Positions 8,790 through 18,891 of a DNA stretch of 64,000 bases are shown in pieces; position 1 is the first letter of the stretch, and every line of letters begins with the position of its first letter. The notes beneath the pieces were generated by a model, which saw only the letters and a program-made list of their open reading frames with translations, had not been told where the DNA came from and ran no database searches. The stretch is from Hyphomicrobiales bacterium (lineage in GTDB: Bacteria > Pseudomonadota > Alphaproteobacteria > Rhizobiales > Beijerinckiaceae). The position numbers and the translations under genes are program-made. Where the stretch lies: NCBI GenBank assembly GCA_027489535.1, contig JAIXZO010000001.1, positions 1-64,000 on the forward strand, in the 5' to 3' direction.

Positions 8790-9497
8790 TCAGTCTCGCA
8801 CGAGCGTACGGCGATCCACGGCATAAATGCGTTCGTCGCCCAGCATATGCGCGGTGAAGGCCTCGTCGAACAACGGGCGGAACGCGGCGTCGAGGACGTT
8901 CAGACCTCCGGCATAGGCCCCGAAGGCGGGCATGACGCAGCGGCGCGCGTCGGCGGCGAAACAGCGGCGGCGTACGGCGCGGCCACGCATGCGCACCTTG
9001 CCGGCCGGATGCAGATGTCCGGCGATCTCGAAACCCTCGCGCGACGCCGAGGGCTCATGCCGCAGTACGACGCCCGACAGCGCGATTTCCGACGCCGCGA
9101 TGCCGCCCAAACCGGCGGGCGGCGCGGGATCGTGATTGCCCGTTATCCAGATCCGCTCGACGCCCGCGAGCATCCCGTCCAATGCCGCCGCATCGTCGGA
9201 GGAGATGCGCGACAGGGCGTCGCCGTCATGCAGGGTGTCGCCCAAGGAGATCAACGCGGCCGGACGATACCGCGCGATCAGCCCGGCGAGCCGCGCGAGT
9301 GTTTCACGTGAATCATAAGGCGGCAGCAGGCTGCCCCGCCGCGCGAAGGCCGAGCCTTTTTCGAGATGCAGATCGGAGACGATCAGAATCCGGTCGCTTT
9401 CGAGATAAAGCGCCCCGCCCGCATCGGCGACGAAGGCGAGCGGACCCACCGTGATCGCGGACGCGCTGCGGGTCGGCTCGGGAACGACGATCGTCAT
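8790..9497 (-). CDS. pdeM: Ligase-associated DNA damage response endonuclease PdeM
   Basis: A 235-residue calcineurin-like metallophosphoesterase. The metal-binding motifs occur in order: SDLHLEKG (near 41-48), GDTLHDGD (near 86-93), GNHD (near 120-123) and GHLHP (near 158-162). The family was named for its association with an Lhr-type helicase, an ATP-dependent DNA ligase and an exonuclease in bacterial DNA repair. Here only the helicase is adjacent, overlapping by ATGA at the 9494-9497 junction. A near-consensus parS site lies inside the coding sequence at 9300-9315. The family call is firm; the repair role follows from the family and the helicase neighbour. Confidence 0.92.
   Translation of the reverse strand: MTIVVPEPTRSASAITVGPLAFVADAGGALYLESDRILIVSDLHLEKGSAFARRGSLLPPYDSRETLARLAGLIARYRPAALISLGDTLHDGDALSRISSDDAAALDGMLAGVERIWITGNHDPAPPAGLGGIAASEIALSGVVLRHEPSASREGFEIAGHLHPAGKVRMRGRAVRRRCFAADARRCVMPAFGAYAGGLNVLDAAFRPLFDEAFTAHMLGDERIYAVDRRTLVRD
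9300..9315. other. parS: parS-like ParB-binding site inside pdeM
   Basis: TGTTTCACGTGAATCA matches the bacterial parS consensus TGTTTCACGTGAAACA at 15 of 16 positions. It lies within the pdeM reading frame, about 43 kb from the proposed origin. ParB for such sites is encoded at 60749-61639. Confidence 0.75.
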
Positions 9498-11989
9498 GCG
9501 GCGGCCTCGTCGAGGAGGGCGGCTTCCGCCTCCTCCAGAATACGTTCTGCAGCCTCGCCATAAACCGCTTCGCGGCCGATTTCGAGCATGACCGACACGG
9601 CGAGCGGGGAAACATGCTCCAGGGGTTTATGCACGATGCGACCGCGCACCCGCGCAAGCATCTGGGCGAGGCGTCTGATGTCGAGCAGCCCGGTCGCCGC
9701 ATCCGCCCGCGCGGCTTCCAAAAGGATGTGGTCGGGCTGGTGTCGCCTGAGCACGTCATAGACGAGGTCTGTCGACATCGTGACCTGCCGGCCGGTCTTT
9801 TCCTGCCCCGGAAAGCGCCGTTCGATCAGGCCCGCGATGACCGCGCAATACCGGAACGTGCGCTTCATCAACGCGGATTCGGCCAGCCATTCCTCGAGAT
9901 CGTCGCCCAGCATGTCTTCGGCAAAGAGATCGTCGAGCGAGAGCCGCCCCTGCGAGACCGCCGCCGTCATGTCGGACAGGCACCACACCGCAATGCCGTA
10001 ATCGTTGCAGACGAAGCCGAGCGGCCGCAGTCGCGCGCGTTCCAAACGGCGCGTCAGCAGCATGCCGAGCGTCTGGTGGGCGGGTCGCCCCTCGAAAGGA
10101 TAGGCGACGAGGTAATGACGGCCGCCGCGCGGAAACGTTTCGACGAGGAGGTCCGAAGCTCCCGGCAGCAACGACTTGCGGCGCTGCGTTTCCAGCCACT
10201 CGGTGAGCTGCGCGGGAAGCCGATCCCATTCCGCCGGGTCGGCCAGCATCGCCCGCACGCGAGCGGCGAGAAAGGTGGAAAGCGGGAACTTGCCGCCGGC
10301 ATAAGAGGGGATTTTCGGGTCCGTGCCGGGCGCGGTGCGCGTGACGATCACCTCGTTGCCGGACACCGCCTCGAACCGGAGGACCTCGCCCGCGAAGATG
10401 AAGGTGTCGCCGGGGACCATGGTCTCGGCGAAATATTCCTCGACCTCGCCCAGCACCCGGCCTCCGAGGACAGGGCGTCCCGGTTTGGGGGCGCGCCCGA
10501 GGCGCACCTTCAGCATCGCGGCTTCGACGATGGTGCCGACATTCATGCGATATTGCTGTGCGATGCGCGGCGTCGCGGGCCGCAGCTTGCCGTCCGCACC
10601 CGCGCGGATCTTGGCGAAGCGCTCATAGCTTTTGAGCGCATAGCCGCCGGTAGCGACGAAATCGACGACCGCGTCGAACCGCGCGCGGGTCAGGTCGGCA
10701 TAGGGCGCGGCGGAGGTTACTTCTGCATAGAGGTCGTCCGGCCTGAACCCGTCCGCGCAGGCCATACCGAGCACGTGCTGGGCCAGCACGTCGAGCGCGC
10801 CGATGCGCGCTTCGGGCGTATCCTGCGCGGCCTCCTCCACGGCGTCCAAGGCGGCGCGGCATTCCATGATCTCGAAGCGGTTGGCCGGGACCAACATGGC
10901 CTGCGACGGCTCGTCGAGGCGATGATTGGAACGGCCGATGCGCTGCATCAACCGGCTCGCGCCTTTCGGCGCGCCGACATTGACCACGAGATCGACGTCG
11001 CCCCAGTCGATGCCGAGATCGAGCGTGGCGGTGCACACCACCGCCTTGATCCGTCCCGCCACCATCGCCGCCTCGACCTTGCGACGTTGCCCGGCATCGA
11101 GCGAGCCGTGATGCAGCGCGATGGCCAAGCCGTCCTCGTTGATGCGCCACAATTCCTGGAAGACGAATTCAGCCTGCATCCGCGTGTTGACGAACACCAA
11201 GGTCATCTTGTGCGCGGCGATCGCGGCGAAGATCGCCGGGATCGAGGCCATCGCCGTATGTCCCGCGAGAGGCAGGCGCTTGTCGGCTTCGAGAATTCCG
11301 ATGCGCGGACGTGCGCCGCCGGTGACCGTGACGAGATCCGCCAGCGCCCCGGTCGCCTCGCCGTCCGGCGTCGTCTGCGGCACCAGATAGCGGCGCAGAT
11401 CGTCGGGCTCGCGGACGGTCGCCGACAGGCCGACCGCAGAGAGCCCCGGTGCGAGGCGATGCAGCCGCGCCAGATCGAGCGCCAGAAGATCGCCGCGCTT
11501 CGAGGTGACGAGCGCGTGCAATTCGTCGAGGACCACGCGTTTGAGCCCGCCGAACAATGCCGCGGCGTCGCGATGGGCCAGCAACAGGGCCAATTGCTCC
11601 GGCGTCGTCATCAGCACATGCGGCGGTCGCGCGACCTGACGGGCGCGTTTGTGGGCGGGCGTGTCGCCCGTCCGCGTCTCGATGCGCAACGGCAGGCGCA
11701 TCTCGGAAACGGGCGCTTCGAGGTTGCGCGCGACGTCGACGGCGAGCGCCTTCAAAGGCGAGACGTAGAGCGTGTGCAGCCCCGCAAGGTCGAGCTCCGC
11801 CGGGGCGCGGGTGGCGAGATCGACCAGCGTCGGCAGAAATCCGGCCAAGGTCTTGCCCGCGCCCGTAGGTGCGACGAGCAACACGGAACGGCCTTCGCGC
11901 GCCTTATCGATCAGCGCGAGCTGATGATCGCGCGGCGTCCAACCCCGGGCGGCGAACCATCCGGCGAAGGGCTCGGGCAAGCCCGTCAT
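9494..11989 (-). CDS. lhr: Ligase-associated DEXH-box DNA helicase (Lhr family)
   Basis: An 831-residue superfamily 2 helicase. Walker A is APTGAGKTLAGFLPTL (near 40-55), motif II is LDELHAL (DEXH type, near 151-157), motif III is GLSATV, and motif VI is QRIGRSNHR (near 350-358). A long C-terminal Lhr-specific region includes the DUF4145-like/WYL-free extension seen in the ligase-associated subfamily. Members load on single-stranded DNA and translocate 3'-5'. The gene overlaps the upstream methyltransferase gene (ATGA at 11986-11989) and the downstream pdeM. The ligase and exonuclease that complete the canonical cluster are not in this window. Confidence 0.92.
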   Translation of the reverse strand: MTGLPEPFAGWFAARGWTPRDHQLALIDKAREGRSVLLVAPTGAGKTLAGFLPTLVDLATRAPAELDLAGLHTLYVSPLKALAVDVARNLEAPVSEMRLPLRIETRTGDTPAHKRARQVARPPHVLMTTPEQLALLLAHRDAAALFGGLKRVVLDELHALVTSKRGDLLALDLARLHRLAPGLSAVGLSATVREPDDLRRYLVPQTTPDGEATGALADLVTVTGGARPRIGILEADKRLPLAGHTAMASIPAIFAAIAAHKMTLVFVNTRMQAEFVFQELWRINEDGLAIALHHGSLDAGQRRKVEAAMVAGRIKAVVCTATLDLGIDWGDVDLVVNVGAPKGASRLMQRIGRSNHRLDEPSQAMLVPANRFEIMECRAALDAVEEAAQDTPEARIGALDVLAQHVLGMACADGFRPDDLYAEVTSAAPYADLTRARFDAVVDFVATGGYALKSYERFAKIRAGADGKLRPATPRIAQQYRMNVGTIVEAAMLKVRLGRAPKPGRPVLGGRVLGEVEEYFAETMVPGDTFIFAGEVLRFEAVSGNEVIVTRTAPGTDPKIPSYAGGKFPLSTFLAARVRAMLADPAEWDRLPAQLTEWLETQRRKSLLPGASDLLVETFPRGGRHYLVAYPFEGRPAHQTLGMLLTRRLERARLRPLGFVCNDYGIAVWCLSDMTAAVSQGRLSLDDLFAEDMLGDDLEEWLAESALMKRTFRYCAVIAGLIERRFPGQEKTGRQVTMSTDLVYDVLRRHQPDHILLEAARADAATGLLDIRRLAQMLARVRGRIVHKPLEHVSPLAVSVMLEIGREAVYGEAAERILEEAEAALLDEAAA

Positions 11990-12891
11990 CGCGGCCTAAG
12001 TACCAGAAGGAAGCCGGGCACGGGCCGACCCGCATCATGGCGTGCCGAAACCGCCTCGATACGGTCGACGACGAAGCCCGCAGCGGCGGCGGCGGCGCGC
12101 AGCCAGTCTTCGGAATGGGCGGTGCGCAGGTCTTCCCCCACCACGAATCCCTCGCCCGCATGGGCCTGCACGGTGAAGACGAACCACCCGGTCGGCGCGA
12201 GGGCCCGTCGCACCCCACGGAACACGGGCGCGAGATCGCCGACATAGACGAAGACGTCCGCCGCAAGCACGAGATCGGCCGCGCCTGCCGCTTCTCCCTC
12301 CAAGAAGGCGACCAGTTCCGCCGCTTCCAGCCGGTCGTAGATCGCCTTGGCGCGCGCCTTCTCCACCATCGCCGGCGAAAGATCGCAGCCTGCGAGCATG
12401 CCGCAGCGCGGGCGCACGGCCTGTCCCATGAGACCGGTACCGCAGCCGAGATCGAGCACATGCTTGAAATCGCCGGGCGGCAGCGCCGCGCGGATCAGAT
12501 CCGGCGCGCGATAGCCCAGCGACCCGACGAGGTGAGAATCGAAGCGTTCGGCGTAATCGTCGAACAATCCCCGCACATAGGCGTGGCTCAAAGCGGCGTC
12601 GGGCACGATCACGCCGAGACGCGCCAGACGGGCGCGTGCGCCGAGAACGTCCGTCGCATCGAGCGTCAGCGAACGCTCGAACAGCGCACGGGCGGCCTGC
12701 GTTTCGCCGAGCGCGGCTCGCGCGTCGCCCAGAGCCACGACGGCGGGCGCCCAATCGGGCGTAATTTCGAGGGTTTGCACGAAGAGGTCGGCCGCCGCAA
12801 CGTGGTCGCCGTCCTTTGCCGCCGCCGCGCCATAGGCGAAGCGTCGGTCGGCCAGAAGATCGCCGGAGGTGCGCAGGGATGAACTCGTCAT
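11986..12891 (-). CDS. TPR-containing class I SAM-dependent methyltransferase
   Basis: A 301-residue protein. Residues about 15-95 form two or three tetratricopeptide-like helical repeats (EITPDWAPAVVALGDARAAL). They are followed by a Rossmann methyltransferase domain with the SAM motif VLDLGCGTGLMG near 145-156 and a motif II-like DLVLAADVFVYVGDL. The substrate cannot be deduced; similar proteins are often annotated as putative TPR methyltransferases. It is the first gene of the leftward unit with the Lhr helicase and pdeM, joined by a 4-nt overlap. That tight coupling hints at, but does not prove, a shared role in DNA damage response. Confidence 0.82.
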   Translation of the reverse strand: MTSSSLRTSGDLLADRRFAYGAAAAKDGDHVAAADLFVQTLEITPDWAPAVVALGDARAALGETQAARALFERSLTLDATDVLGARARLARLGVIVPDAALSHAYVRGLFDDYAERFDSHLVGSLGYRAPDLIRAALPPGDFKHVLDLGCGTGLMGQAVRPRCGMLAGCDLSPAMVEKARAKAIYDRLEAAELVAFLEGEAAGAADLVLAADVFVYVGDLAPVFRGVRRALAPTGWFVFTVQAHAGEGFVVGEDLRTAHSEDWLRAAAAAAGFVVDRIEAVSARHDAGRPVPGFLLVLRPR

Positions 12892-12924
12892 CCCTGCATT
12901 ATGGGCAGCCCGCGGAGTCGTGGA

Positions 12925-12949
12925 AGGCCTTCTCTCGTGAAGAAGGCCT
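12925..12949 (-). terminator. Inverted repeat after argG, possible terminator
   Basis: A perfect 9-bp stem (12925-12933 with 12941-12949) and 7-nt loop lies between the argG stop and the next leftward gene. In the direction of argG transcription no clear T run follows the stem, so intrinsic termination is uncertain. Confidence 0.4.
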
Positions 12950-12977
12950 CCTCATTAAAAAGGACCGCCGCTGCGCG

Positions 12978-14210
12978 TCAGAGGCCGAGCTTCTTCTTGC
13001 GCTGGCCGAGCGTGCGCAGTCGCAACGCGTTGAGGCGGATAAATCCCGCCGCGTCGCGGTGGTCGTAAGCCACGTTGCCTTCCTCGAAGGTCACGAGGTC
13101 CTGATCGTAGAGCGAATAGGGGCTCTCGCGACCGATGACCCAGGCCGAGCCCTTATAGAGCTTGAGGGTGACGCGGCCGGTAACGAATTCCTGGCTCTTG
13201 TCGATCATGGCCTGCAGCATCTCGCGCTCGGGCGAGAACCAGAAGCCGTTGTAGATGAGCTCCGCATATTTCGGCATCAGCTCGTCCTTCAGATGCCCCG
13301 CGCCGCGGTCGAGCGTGATCGACTCGATGCCGCGATGGGCAAAGTAAAGGATCGTGCCGCCGGGCGTCTCATACATGCCGCGGCTCTTCATGCCTACGAA
13401 GCGGTTCTCGACGAGATCGAGACGCCCGATGCCGTTGGCGCGGCCGAGTTCGTTGAGCTTGGCGAGCAGCGTGGCGGGAGACATCTTCACGCCGTCGATG
13501 GCGACCGGATCGCCCTTCTCGAAATCGACGGTGATGACGGTCGCCTTGTCGGGCGCGGTCTCGGGGTCGATCGTGCGCGAATAGACGTAGTCGGGCACTT
13601 CGACGGCGGGATCTTCCAGGACCTTGCCCTCGGACGAGGCGTGCAGAAGATTGGCGTCGACCGAGAACGGCGCTTCGCCGCGCTTGTCCTTCGCGATCGG
13701 AATCTGGTGCTGTTCGGCGAAGGCGATGAGCTGTTCGCGCGAGCGCAGATCCCATTCGCGCCAAGGCGCGATGATGGTGATGTCGGGCTTGAGCGCGTAG
13801 TAGCCGAGCTCGAAGCGGACCTGATCGTTGCCCTTGCCGGTCGCGCCGTGGGACACGGCGTCCGCCCCCATGCGCTCGGCGATCTCGATCTGCTTCTTGG
13901 CGATCAGCGGGCGGGCGATGGAGGTGCCGAGGAGGTACAGGCCCTCATATTGCGCGTTGGCGCGGAACATCGGGAACACGTAGTCGCGCACGAATTCCTC
14001 GCGCACGTCTTCGATGAAGATGTTTTCCGGCTTGATGCCGAGCAGCAAGGCCTTCTCGCGCGCCGGGCCGAGCTCTTCGCCCTGCCCCAGATCCGCGGTG
14101 AAGGTCACCACCTCGCAGCCGTAGGTGGTCTGGAGCCACTTCAGGATGATCGACGTATCGAGCCCGCCCGAATAGGCGAGTACGACCTTCTTCACGCGCT
14201 TCTCGGCCAT
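12978..14210 (-). CDS. argG: Argininosuccinate synthase
   Basis: A 410-residue cytosolic enzyme joining citrulline and aspartate with ATP, the penultimate step of arginine synthesis. The PP-loop AYSGGLDTS lies near residues 11-19. Family blocks follow: [34 protein letters not shown] and YETPGGTIL, the last with the usual spacing. The length fits the family. The start was set at the ATG at 14210 ([14 protein letters not shown]); ATG 14219 and GTG 14222 are in frame upstream. The gene is monocistronic with its own promoter (CTTGCG-N17-TATAGT). Confidence 0.97.
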   Translation of the reverse strand: MAEKRVKKVVLAYSGGLDTSIILKWLQTTYGCEVVTFTADLGQGEELGPAREKALLLGIKPENIFIEDVREEFVRDYVFPMFRANAQYEGLYLLGTSIARPLIAKKQIEIAERMGADAVSHGATGKGNDQVRFELGYYALKPDITIIAPWREWDLRSREQLIAFAEQHQIPIAKDKRGEAPFSVDANLLHASSEGKVLEDPAVEVPDYVYSRTIDPETAPDKATVITVDFEKGDPVAIDGVKMSPATLLAKLNELGRANGIGRLDLVENRFVGMKSRGMYETPGGTILYFAHRGIESITLDRGAGHLKDELMPKYAELIYNGFWFSPEREMLQAMIDKSQEFVTGRVTLKLYKGSAWVIGRESPYSLYDQDLVTFEEGNVAYDHRDAAGFIRLNALRLRTLGQRKKKLGL

Positions 14211-14263
14211 GGAAGTCATCACTCTCGGCTGCGGCCGGGCGATCCCCGGCTCGAACGGCGCGG

Positions 14264-14292
14264 ACTATAGGGATCGCGCCCCGCCGCGCAAG
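14264..14292 (-). promoter_or_regulatory. Sigma-70-type promoter of argG
   Basis: Read on the minus strand, CTTGCG (14292-14287) is separated by exactly 17 bases from TATAGT (14269-14264). This matches the alphaproteobacterial housekeeping pattern of a CTTG-type -35 and a TATA-type -10. It lies 54 bases before the chosen argG start. Confidence 0.65.
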
Positions 14293-14314
14293 GCCGAGAC
14301 TGCGGTCCGGCGGT

Positions 14315-15160
14315 TCAGTCGGTCGGACCGAGCGAGGAAATCGTGCGCTTGGGCTTGCCTGCGGCGGGCGGAGCGGCGTCTGCGGACGATTGCTCGCCGC
14401 GCGCCTTCGCCCAAGCGTCGGTCCGTCGCTGCTGCGGCTTCATCGAGGCGACGAAGGCGCGGGCCTCTTCGGGGGACATGTCGTGCGACGCCGTCGCGTA
14501 GGCCTCGTCGGGTTTTCCGTTGAGCGCGAGCACGAGGGTCAGGTTCTGGCGGACCTGACGGTCGGCGCGCGGCGAGGCGGCGGCACGGCGCAGGATCGTC
14601 TCGGCTTCATTCAACCGGCCGGAAAGCGCATGCGACAGGCCGAGATTGGCCAGCACCGCGGGTTCCTCCGGCGCGAGCGTCAGGGCGGACCCGTAGAGCT
14701 GCTGCGCACGGACATGATCGCCGAGCTGATCGGCGGCGATGCCTTGCGCCGAAAGGATGGTCCAGTCGGGACGCTGGGGAGAATGGGCACGGCTCAGCAC
14801 CTCTTCCGCCTGCGCGGCGCGCCCGGCATCCACGAGGACCTTGCCGTAGGCCGCGAGCACTTCCGGATCGCCCGGATGGCGGATCGCGGCGGTTTCGATC
14901 ACCGCGACGGCTTGGGAGGTGCGCCCCAAGGTCCGCAGAGCCGACGAAAAGGCGAGCGCCTTGCGGGGATTGGTGGGATCGCGCTCATACGTCTCGCCGA
15001 GCGCATCGACGCGGCGGGCGGCTTCCGCCTCGGTCATGACCGTCGATCCCGCGACCGAACCGGTCGAGAAGGGACCGCTCTTGAGGCAGCCGCCGAGGAG
15101 CAGCGCCGCTCCCAATCCGGCCGCCAACAGTCCGAATCGTGCCGAATATCGCCCGCTCAT
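14315..15160 (-). CDS. TadD-like tetratricopeptide lipoprotein
   Basis: A 281-residue protein with a lipoprotein signal (hydrophobic stretch then LLLGGC, Cys near residue 25). At least four TPR-like helical repeats follow between about 50 and 215 (for example PEEPAVLANLGLSHALSGRL), with a Pro/Ala-rich C-terminal tail. Its form and size resemble TadD, the outer-membrane-associated lipoprotein of Flp/Tad pilus assembly, but no other tad or cpa gene is nearby, so the name is tentative. A perfect CtrA-type site lies in its upstream region, which fits pilus-gene control in alphaproteobacteria. Confidence 0.75.
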   Translation of the reverse strand: MSGRYSARFGLLAAGLGAALLLGGCLKSGPFSTGSVAGSTVMTEAEAARRVDALGETYERDPTNPRKALAFSSALRTLGRTSQAVAVIETAAIRHPGDPEVLAAYGKVLVDAGRAAQAEEVLSRAHSPQRPDWTILSAQGIAADQLGDHVRAQQLYGSALTLAPEEPAVLANLGLSHALSGRLNEAETILRRAAASPRADRQVRQNLTLVLALNGKPDEAYATASHDMSPEEARAFVASMKPQQRRTDAWAKARGEQSSADAAPPAAGKPKRTISSLGPTD

Positions 15161-15207
15161 GATGAAATCATCTCCCGAATCTCGAGGATGAACATGAATT
15201 GTTAAGC

Positions 15208-15222
15208 TTAATGGAACGTTAA
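15208..15222. promoter_or_regulatory. CtrA-binding site upstream of the TadD-like gene
   Basis: TTAA (15208-15211), seven bases, TTAA (15219-15222) is an exact match to the CtrA consensus TTAA-N7-TTAA, with an additional TTAA half-site at 15202-15205. It sits 48 bases before the TadD-like start and 83 before the divergent aminopeptidase, so it could serve either gene. Confidence 0.6.
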
Positions 15223-15304
15223 TTCGAAGGCTCCGAGCGTACTCGTCTCGGCCCGCGGCGGCGTGTTAGGAACGTTTCGTCCGGTTCTTTGAAGAGGTCC
15301 CGCC

Positions 15305-16699
<1,395 letters not shown>

Positions 16700-16753
16700 G
16701 ACCGAAGGCGGCGGGTCTGCTATACCGGCTCCGAAACGATCGGCGCCGAGACC

Positions 16754-17104
16754 ATGACCCTTTCCCTTCGTCCTTCGCAGGCCCTGAAGCTCTGGCACGA
16801 CGTGACCTTCGATCAGGTGCGCGACGGCGTGCAGGATCTCACGGTGCGCCAGACCGCGATTCTCCTGACGATCTATATGGAAGCGCCGCCGCATACCGTG
16901 CGCGGACTGGCCAAGAAGCTCGGCGTCACCAAGCCCGTGATCACGCGCGCGCTCGACACGATGGGCAAGATGGAGCTCGTCTCGCGGCGACGCGACGAGG
17001 CCGACAAGCGCAACGTCGTGATCCAGCGGACCTTGGCGGGCGCGCTGTATGTCGAAAAGCTGGGCGATCTGGTGATCGCCCGCTGCAAGGAGCTGCCCCG
17101 ATGA
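16754..17104 (+). CDS. MarR-family winged-helix regulator
   Basis: A 116-residue transcription factor. The segment LTVRQTAILLTIYMEAPPHT and the recognition helix region RGLAKKLGVTKPVITRALDT, followed by a wing (SRRRDEADKRNVV), match MarR proteins. It lacks the long terminal helices of full MarR, being at the short end of the family. Its stop overlaps the start of the NlpC/P60 gene (ATGA at 17101-17104), so it may regulate its own unit. Its ligand and targets are unknown. Confidence 0.85.
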   Translation: MTLSLRPSQALKLWHDVTFDQVRDGVQDLTVRQTAILLTIYMEAPPHTVRGLAKKLGVTKPVITRALDTMGKMELVSRRRDEADKRNVVIQRTLAGALYVEKLGDLVIARCKELPR

Positions 17105-17946
17105 ACGCCTTCGACCGTCGCGTGACGCCCGCGCGCCCCGACCTTGCGGCGAAGCATCTCGAAGGCATCGTGACCGCGGCGCGCTACGTCGAGCCGCGCC
17201 GGATGACGGCCGCGGAGCCGGTGACGCCCATGCGGGCGGACCCGGTGCCGGACGCATCTCTCGATACCGAATTGCTGTTCGGCGAAGGCGTGGCCGTCTA
17301 CGAAGCCACGGAAGAAGGCTGGTCGTGGGTGCAGGCCGAGGCCGACGGCTATGTCGGATGGGTGCCGAGCGACGCCTTGGTCGGCGGCGCGCCCGCCGCC
17401 ACGCACCGCGTGGCCTTGCTGCGCTGCTTCGTGTTTCCCGGCCCCGACATCAAGCTGCCGCCGATGCGCTCGCTGCCCTTCGGATCGCGCGTGAGCGTGA
17501 AGGCGATGCGGGGCGATTTTGCCGTGCTCGCCGACGGAGGCTTCGTCTTCGCGCGGGCGTTGACGACCGTCGATGCCGTCACCGACGATTTCGTTTCGGT
17601 CGCCGAGACGTTTCTCGGCACGGCCTATCTGTGGGGCGGCCGTTCAAGCCTCGGGCTCGACTGCTCCGCGCTCGTGCAGACCGGATTGAAGGCGGCAGGA
17701 TCGCCGTGTCCCCGCGACAGCGACATGCAGGCCGAGGCATTGGGCGGCGACGTTCAGGTCGACGGCCCCTTTAGGCGGGGCGATCTCGTGTTCTGGAAGG
17801 GGCATGTCGGCATCATGCGCGACGCCGATACGTTGCTGCACGCCAACGCCTTCCACATGGCCGTGGCATCGGAGCCCTTGGCCGACGCAAGCGCGCGCAT
17901 TCTGGCACGCGGCGGCGGGCCGGTTCTCCGCGTCAAGCGCCTCTGA
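17101..17946 (+). CDS. NlpC/P60 cell-wall peptidase with SH3-like domains
   Basis: A 281-residue cysteine peptidase. Two bacterial SH3-like segments (about 60-100 and 110-155) precede an NlpC/P60 domain. The catalytic Cys is in GLDCSALVQ (near 184) and the His in KGHVGIM (near 236), with a third polar position in LLHANAFH. These enzymes cleave peptide bridges in murein. No signal peptide is evident, so the export route or a cytoplasmic recycling role is open. It overlaps the MarR gene by four bases. The convergent neighbour starts directly after its stop. Confidence 0.9.
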   Translation: MNAFDRRVTPARPDLAAKHLEGIVTAARYVEPRRMTAAEPVTPMRADPVPDASLDTELLFGEGVAVYEATEEGWSWVQAEADGYVGWVPSDALVGGAPAATHRVALLRCFVFPGPDIKLPPMRSLPFGSRVSVKAMRGDFAVLADGGFVFARALTTVDAVTDDFVSVAETFLGTAYLWGGRSSLGLDCSALVQTGLKAAGSPCPRDSDMQAEALGGDVQVDGPFRRGDLVFWKGHVGIMRDADTLLHANAFHMAVASEPLADASARILARGGGPVLRVKRL

Positions 17947-18891
17947 TCAGTAGCCGCGACTGCGCTCGACGACGTAGTCCAGCGGTTCGCCGGCTTCCAG
18001 CCGCCTGATCTGACGCACGACCAAGCGTCCGACGGCGTCAGGATCGGACATTGCGGCGTTGTGCGGCGTGATCGTGATGCCCGGATGCGTCCAGAGCGGA
18101 GACGCGGGCGGTAAGGGCTCGACGTTGAACACGTCCAGCACCGCATGCGCGAGGACGCCCGAATCCAACGCCGCGACGATGTCGTCCTCGACCTGAAGTC
18201 CGCCGCGGCCCGCATTGATGAGGCTCGGGCCGCCCAACACGCCGCCCTTGGCCAAACCGTCGAAGATCGGCTTGGCGATGAAGCCGCGCGTCTCGGCCGT
18301 CAACGGCAACAGAACGACGAGAATGTCCGTGCGCGCGAGAAAAGCCGCCAGTTCGTCGGAACCTGCGAAGCACGGCACGCCCGGGACCGAGCGACGTGTG
18401 CGGCTCCAGCCCGCGACGTCGAAACCCATCATCTTCAGCTTCGCGGCGGCGTCCTGCCCGAGCACGCCCATGCCCATGATGCCGACGCGCACATCGGCGG
18501 CGGCCGACTGGTTCTTGTCGTCCTGCCATACGGCCGCCGTCTGCTGTCGGGCATACCGGCGTTGTTGCCGCAGCAGCATGAGGCAATGCATGACGACATA
18601 TTCGCTCATGCGGTCCGTCAGGTCGGAATCGACCACGCGGGCGATGGGGACGTCCGGAAGGCGCGGATCGGCGAAGATGTGATCGACGCCCGCGCCCAGC
18701 GAAAACACGGCCTCGAGATTGGGGAGGCCGTCGAGCGCGCCGACCGGGTGCTTCCATGAGACGGCGTAATCCACCGCACGTCGGTCGAAGGGTTCTCCGA
18801 GCGTGACGACCTTGCGGTCGGGCAGCAGGCGGCGGAAACGCTCGACCCAAGGATCGACGTCCCATCCGGTAATCGCGACGAGAAGGGTCAT
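17947..18891 (-). CDS. D-2-hydroxyacid dehydrogenase (glyoxylate/hydroxypyruvate reductase A-like)
   Basis: A 314-residue NAD(P)-dependent oxidoreductase. The Rossmann motif VGIMGMGVLGQDAAAKL lies near 143-159. The catalytic arginine region INAGRGGLQVEDD and the histidine segment HPGITITPHNAAM are both present. The nearest characterised relatives are GhrA enzymes, which reduce glyoxylate and hydroxypyruvate. Its ATG overlaps the deoA stop (ATGA at 18888-18891), placing it last in the nucleoside-salvage operon; I cannot tell whether that is functional or a matter of convenience. A much longer open frame continues upstream through deoA but is not the gene. Confidence 0.88.
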   Translation of the reverse strand: MTLLVAITGWDVDPWVERFRRLLPDRKVVTLGEPFDRRAVDYAVSWKHPVGALDGLPNLEAVFSLGAGVDHIFADPRLPDVPIARVVDSDLTDRMSEYVVMHCLMLLRQQRRYARQQTAAVWQDDKNQSAAADVRVGIMGMGVLGQDAAAKLKMMGFDVAGWSRTRRSVPGVPCFAGSDELAAFLARTDILVVLLPLTAETRGFIAKPIFDGLAKGGVLGGPSLINAGRGGLQVEDDIVAALDSGVLAHAVLDVFNVEPLPPASPLWTHPGITITPHNAAMSDPDAVGRLVVRQIRRLEAGEPLDYVVERSRGY

